From: Rhodoferax sp. U2-2l | Lineage (GTDB): Bacteria > Pseudomonadota > Gammaproteobacteria > Burkholderiales > Burkholderiaceae_C | Direction: 5' to 3' | Assembly (NCBI RefSeq): GCF_020594515.1 | Contig: NZ_JAJCTH010000001.1 | Coordinates: forward strand, 310,001 to 374,000 | DNA: 64,000 bases | Shown: positions 60,144-64,000 of the stretch, in pieces | Numbering within the stretch: the stretch's first letter is position 1 | How the letters are laid out: each line of letters begins with the position of its first letter | Position numbers and translations under genes: made by a program | The notes under the pieces: model-generated | The model's database searches: none | Told to the model about the DNA's origin: nothing | What the model saw: only the letters and a program-made list of their open reading frames with translations

Positions 60144-60243
60144 GAAAACTTTCTGTTGTGTTGAAAAGAGAGGGCTTTCCATCTGAAAGCCACCGGGGGG
60201 CACAAGCAAGACTCATGCACACGCCGTGCGCACAGCCAGGGCC

Positions 60244-61593
60244 TCAGGTTACTTTTTTGACCAGCACCTGGCTCTTGCGATCCCAGTTGTACTTGCGTTT
60301 GCGCGCTTCAGGCAGCCAGTCGGGGTCGACCTGGACAAAACCACGTTTGATGAACCAGTGCATGGTGCGGGTGGTGAGCACAAAAATGCTGTCCAGCCCG
60401 GCCAGCTTGGCGCGTTGTTCGATGCGTTTGAGCACCCGGTCACCATCGCCCTGGCCCTGCACATCGGGTGACACGGTGAGTGCGGCCATTTCGGCGGTGC
60501 GCGCTTCGGGGTAGGCGTACAGCGCGGCGCAGGCAAAGATCACGCCGTCGTGTTCGATCACCGTGTACAGGCCCACATCACGCTCGATTTCGGTGCGGCT
60601 GCGTTTGACCAGGGTGCCGTCTTTCTCGAACGGCTCGATCAGCTGCAGAATGCCGCCGACATCGTCCACCGTGGCCTCACGCAGGCTCTCCAGCTTTTCA
60701 TCCACCACCATGGTGCCGATGCCGTCGTGCACATACACCTCTAAAAGGATGGAACCGTCCACCGCGTAGGGAATGATGTGACTGCGTTCCACGCCGCCCT
60801 TGCAGGCCTTGACACAGTGCTGCAGGTAAAACGCGGTGTCGCTGGGCCGGTTGGCCTCTGGCAGATCGCGCAGCAATTTTTCTGCGGCATCCAAGGGCAG
60901 TTCGGTGTGAACCGGGTTGTCTTCGCTCACCGGCTGGCGCACGTCGGTGGCAATGCCGGGCACTTCGGTGACAAAAATCAGCTTGTCGGCCTGCAACGCG
61001 GTGGCCACCGAGGTGGCGACTTCTTCCATGGTCAGATTGAATGCCTCGCCGGTGGGGGAGAAGCCAAACGGCGACATCAGCACCAGCGCACCCATGTCGA
61101 GCGAGCGGGTGATGCCTGCGGTGTCGATCTTGCGCACCACGCCCGAGTGCTGGAAGTCCACCCCATCCACAATGCCCACCGGCCGCGCCGTCAAAAAGTT
61201 GCCGGAAATGACACGCACCGTCGCGCCCGCCATGGGCGTGTTGGGTAAGCCTTGGCTGAACGCCGCTTCAATTTCGTAACGCAACTGGCCAGCAGCCTCT
61301 TGGGCGCAATCCAGGGCCACTTCGTCGGTGATGCGGATGCCCTTGAAATATTTGGGTGTGTGGTTCTTGGCTTTGAGTTGCTCGTTCACCTGCGGGCGAA
61401 AGCCGTGCACCAGCACGATCTTCACCCCCATGCTTTGGATCAATGCCAGGTCTTGCGCCAAGTTGGGCAGTTTGCCAGCCGCGATGGCTTCGCCGGACAC
61501 GCCCAATACAAAAGTCTGGTTGCGGAATTTGTGGATATACGGCGCCACCGACCTGAACCAGGGGACGAAGGTGAAGTTGAACGGAAGACTCAT
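60244..61593 (-). CDS. argA: N-acetylglutamate synthase
   Basis: Two-domain enzyme of 449 residues making N-acetylglutamate, the first step in arginine synthesis. The N-terminal amino-acid kinase domain has FVPWFRSVAPYIHKFRNQTFVLGVSGEAIAAG and MGVKIVLVHGFRPQVNEQL; the C-terminal GNAT part holds ACAALYAYPEARTAEMAALTVSPDVQGQGDGDRVL (acetyl-CoA site) and FVLTTRTMHWFIKRGFVQ. I chose the ATG at 61593, whose product starts like other ArgA proteins; a 20-residue upstream extension is possible. The GNAT Q-x-x-G-x loop reads QGQGDG, somewhat altered. Confidence 0.92.
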   Translation of the reverse strand: MSLPFNFTFVPWFRSVAPYIHKFRNQTFVLGVSGEAIAAGKLPNLAQDLALIQSMGVKIVLVHGFRPQVNEQLKAKNHTPKYFKGIRITDEVALDCAQEAAGQLRYEIEAAFSQGLPNTPMAGATVRVISGNFLTARPVGIVDGVDFQHSGVVRKIDTAGITRSLDMGALVLMSPFGFSPTGEAFNLTMEEVATSVATALQADKLIFVTEVPGIATDVRQPVSEDNPVHTELPLDAAEKLLRDLPEANRPSDTAFYLQHCVKACKGGVERSHIIPYAVDGSILLEVYVHDGIGTMVVDEKLESLREATVDDVGGILQLIEPFEKDGTLVKRSRTEIERDVGLYTVIEHDGVIFACAALYAYPEARTAEMAALTVSPDVQGQGDGDRVLKRIEQRAKLAGLDSIFVLTTRTMHWFIKRGFVQVDPDWLPEARKRKYNWDRKSQVLVKKVT

Positions 61594-61819
61594 GGGGTAG
61601 GGACGCGAAAGGCGGTAGTCAGTGGGTGGCAACAGCATGCTATTTTGCAGCACGTCGATGAAGGTTCTGCTTTGGCATGCCGTGGGTCGGTTTGGAAGGC
61701 GCCGTACAGAGCTGCCATAAGCTGAGCGCTTCGTCGCTACCCACCGATGCCTGATGCGCCACGCAAATTGGCGGATTCATAATTATTGACAATGACATCA
61801 ACTTAAAAGGACAAATGAC

Positions 61820-62512
61820 ATGGGCAACATGGTGAGTTTTCAGCGTCCGGATGGGCAAACCCTCAATGGCTACCTGGTCGAGCCTGCGCAATCAGCGCTC
61901 GCGCCGGCGGTGGTGGTGATTCAGGAGTGGTGGGGGCTGAACGCGCAGATACGTGGTGTGGCTGATCGTCTGGCGGCGGCGGGGTACCAAGCCTTGGTGC
62001 CGGATCTATACCGTGGACAGTTGACCCTGGAGGCCGAAGAGGCGCATCACCTGATGGAAGGCCTCAATTTCGGTGATGCGGCTTCGCAGGATATTCGGGG
62101 TGCCGTGCAATTTCTGAAAACCCGAGCACCCAAGGTCGGTGTGACGGGTTTTTGCATGGGCGGTGCACTGACCCTGCTGGCTCTGACGCAGTCGCCCGAG
62201 ATCGATGCCGGGGTGGTCTGGTATGGCTGTCCTCCGCTGGAGTACATCGACGCCAGCAAGATCCACGCACCGTTGCAGGGACATTGGGCCACGCAAGACC
62301 AGTTTTTCCAGATCAGCACCGTCGACGCGCTCGAAGACAAGCTCAACGCTGCAGGCACCCATGTCGAGTTTCACCGTTATCTGGCACAACACGCATTTGC
62401 CAATGAAACTGCGGTCGGTCCAGGCCGACTGCCTGCGACGCAATACGATCCGTTCTGGGCTCAGCAAGCCTGGGACCGTACCCTGCGATTCTTTGGCCGA
62501 CACCTTGGTTAA
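61820..62512 (+). CDS. dienelactone hydrolase family protein
   Basis: Alpha/beta hydrolase of 230 residues. The nucleophile elbow is GFCMGGALTLLAL with Cys as nucleophile, preceded by VVVIQEWWGLNAQIRGVADRLA, where Glu (QEWWG) is typical. The C-terminal HRYLAQHAFANET contains the catalytic His. Dienelactone hydrolases open lactones in chloroaromatic catabolism, but many chromosomal relatives act on other esters. ATG 61820 with AAAAGGAC upstream. It stands alone between argA and the hybrid kinase, with no catabolic cluster around it. Confidence 0.87.
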   Translation: MGNMVSFQRPDGQTLNGYLVEPAQSALAPAVVVIQEWWGLNAQIRGVADRLAAAGYQALVPDLYRGQLTLEAEEAHHLMEGLNFGDAASQDIRGAVQFLKTRAPKVGVTGFCMGGALTLLALTQSPEIDAGVVWYGCPPLEYIDASKIHAPLQGHWATQDQFFQISTVDALEDKLNAAGTHVEFHRYLAQHAFANETAVGPGRLPATQYDPFWAQQAWDRTLRFFGRHLG

Positions 62513-62559
62513 TCGGCGCGCTGTAACGGGTTAAGGCGAGGCGCCAGCGTGCGCTGGCG

Positions 62560-64000
62560 TTACCCGCCGAGCCACCGAACCAGGGTTTTTTCCAGTGTGG
62601 CTTTGGCCACGGGTTTGGACAGAAAGTCGTCCATACCCGTCGCCATGCAATGCGCCTTGTCTTGCGCAAAGGCATCGGCGGTCAGGGCAATGATCGGGAT
62701 GCGCCGACGCGATGTGGCCAGCTCCCATTGCCGAATTTGCTGCGTGGCGCCATAGCCGTCCAGCACCGGCATGTGCAAATCCATCAAAACGGCATCGTGT
62801 TCAGCACCGCCACAAAGAATGTCCACAGCCTGTTGCCCATCGTGGGCAAACGTCACTGCCAAGCCCAGTTGTGCGAGCAGGCCTTCGATCACCATGCGGT
62901 TGACGGCGTTGTCTTCTGCCACCAGGATGCGGCCCGCCAAGGCCACCTCGCCCAAGGGCGAAGGCGTTGGGTCCGCATCGTGCATCAAGCGCTCGCCACT
63001 GCGACTGTCTGCACCCGTTGGCAGGACTTGCGCCTTGACCCTGAACCAGAATCGCGACCCCCGACCGACTTCACTTTGCACCCCCACCTCACCGCCCAGC
63101 AATTTGGCCAGTCGGCTGACGATGGACAAACCGAGCCCGGAGCCACCAAATTCGCGGGTGGTGGAACTGTCGGTCTGTGAAAACGGCTTGAATAACAAAT
63201 GCAGTTTGTCTTGGGCGATGCCCATGCCGGTATCCGTCACGGCGAATTCCAGCAGGGCAGTGTTGTCATGGCGTTCAAGCTCTGTGGCTTCCATGTCGAT
63301 CTGGCCATTGGCGGTGAACTTGAGGGCGTTCACCACCAGGTTGCCAATCATCTGGCGCAGGCGGTAAGCGTCGGTTTGGTAACGCTGGCCAGGTTCACCG
63401 CCCCACCGTGCACTGAGCTGCAGGCCTTTGTTGGCAGCCGCGCCCGAAAACAGCGTCCGCGTTTCCTGCAGCAACTGCGCGGGGTCCACCACGATGCTTT
63501 CGAGCTGACAACTATCCGCCTCAATTTTTGACAAATCCAGAATATCGTCCAGCAATTTCAACAAGGACTGACCTGAATTCATCACCGTTCGGATGTAGTC
63601 CTGACGAACGCTTCCAGGCAGATCGGGCGTCATCAGCAGTTGCGTCAGGCCAAGAATGCCATTCATCGGCGTGCGTATCTCGTGTGACATTGTGGCCAGA
63701 AACCGACTCTTGGTCAGGTTGGCGGCTTCTGCCTTTTCCGTGGCGCGTACCAGTTCGGTGATGTCGATGCGATAGCCCACCGTGTGGCCATCTGCCAACT
63801 TGCGGTCAATGGCGCGCACCACCCGTCCGGTGGTCGTTTCTTGCACCCGAGTCTGGCTACCCGATCTGAACGCCGCCAGACGCTCGGCCACCCAGGCCTC
63901 CACCCGGCCCACCGACTCCTGGTAAAAGCCTACCGCTGCGCCGTGACGAATCACCTCTTCGAAACTGACGCCCGGCACAATAAATTGGCTGAACTGGGGG
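62560..64000 (-). CDS. hybrid sensor histidine kinase, N-terminal part outside window
   Basis: Open to the right-hand edge, so the start is not seen; about 479 residues are visible. The visible part has the end of a PAS domain (RVVRAIDRKLADGHTVGYRIDITELV), HisKA with MSHEIRTPMNGILGLTQLL (phospho-His), HATPase_c (VVNALKFTANGQ; TDTGMGIAQDKLHLLFKPFSQTDSSTTREFGGSGLGLSI), and a C-terminal receiver (RILVAEDNAVNRMVIEGLL; DAVLMDLHMPVLDGYG; ALTAD). Phosphate should move from His to the receiver Asp and perhaps to an Hpt partner elsewhere. Signal unknown. Confidence 0.93.
   Translation of the reverse strand, partial: PQFSQFIVPGVSFEEVIRHGAAVGFYQESVGRVEAWVAERLAAFRSGSQTRVQETTTGRVVRAIDRKLADGHTVGYRIDITELVRATEKAEAANLTKSRFLATMSHEIRTPMNGILGLTQLLMTPDLPGSVRQDYIRTVMNSGQSLLKLLDDILDLSKIEADSCQLESIVVDPAQLLQETRTLFSGAAANKGLQLSARWGGEPGQRYQTDAYRLRQMIGNLVVNALKFTANGQIDMEATELERHDNTALLEFAVTDTGMGIAQDKLHLLFKPFSQTDSSTTREFGGSGLGLSIVSRLAKLLGGEVGVQSEVGRGSRFWFRVKAQVLPTGADSRSGERLMHDADPTPSPLGEVALAGRILVAEDNAVNRMVIEGLLAQLGLAVTFAHDGQQAVDILCGGAEHDAVLMDLHMPVLDGYGATQQIRQWELATSRRRIPIIALTADAFAQDKAHCMATGMDDFLSKPVAKATLEKTLVRWLGG

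Overview
The window is a high-GC, gene-dense stretch of a betaproteobacterial chromosome, most likely from Comamonadaceae (Burkholderiales), perhaps near Rhodoferax or Polaromonas. I infer this from the codon use and from the gene set: trifunctional beta-oxidation genes with their own thiolase, etfBA with an acyl-CoA dehydrogenase, yggX-mnmC, an ArgA-type N-acetylglutamate synthase, and GGGACAGA...TCTGTCCC palindromic repeats. I see no rRNA operon, CRISPR array, complete insertion sequence or prophage.

Layout. 1-5.7 kb: the 3' part of a FadB-type enzyme and its thiolase, a pair of palindromic repeats, a BrnT/BrnA toxin-antitoxin module, and two tandem DUF1345 membrane proteins. 5.7-7.3 kb (minus): small envelope proteins (DUF3096, RcnB-like, beta/gamma-crystallin with glycine zipper). 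7.5-11.1 kb: a tightly coupled run of short-chain dehydrogenase, thioesterase, zinc-free reductase, glutathione transferase and ElaA-like acetyltransferase. 11.1-22.9 kb: a signalling block of two paralogous HDOD-GAF-histidine kinase proteins around a receiver-PAS-GGDEF-EAL protein, then hemerythrin, Tex, another HDOD protein and a patatin-like lipase. 23-33.6 kb: ComEC, the circularly permuted ATP-grasp/alpha-E pair, a large membrane GGDEF-EAL sensor, a fourth HDOD protein and an MgtC-like membrane protein. 33.7-38.9 kb (minus): MltB, then a MoxR-DUF58-transglutaminase operon. 38.9-46.1 kb: a histone-deacetylase-like hydrolase with MscS, etfBA, an acyl-CoA dehydrogenase and a nitronate monooxygenase. 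46.1-51.7 kb: a gene-poor patch, a VanZ/lipoprotein pair, tRNA-Asn, tRNA-Val, pyrD, rpiA, a nucleoside hydrolase and a ribokinase. 51.8-56.4 kb: a BMP-type nucleoside ABC transporter. 56.5-64 kb: mnmC-yggX, a small zinc-ribbon protein, a decayed polyphosphate kinase 2 gene, a ParA-like ATPase, argA, a dienelactone hydrolase and a hybrid histidine kinase cut by the window edge.

How the genes work together. Three themes recur. First, fatty-acid and branched-acid oxidation: fadB/thiolase, etfBA, the dehydrogenase and possibly the thioesterase; a perfect palindrome sits upstream of etfB. Second, HDOD and cyclic-di-GMP signalling: four HDOD proteins and two GGDEF-EAL proteins within about 21 kb. 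Third, purine nucleoside uptake and salvage: the BMP transporter, nucleoside hydrolase, ribokinase and rpiA together give a route from imported nucleoside to pentose phosphate. Several genes look eroded: the SDR active site, the methyltransferase half of MnmC, the H-box of one HDOD kinase and the polyphosphate kinase 2 remnant. No wholly new system is proven here. The best leads are the HDOD-kinase/c-di-GMP array and the repeat-like segments inside the Tex coding sequence.
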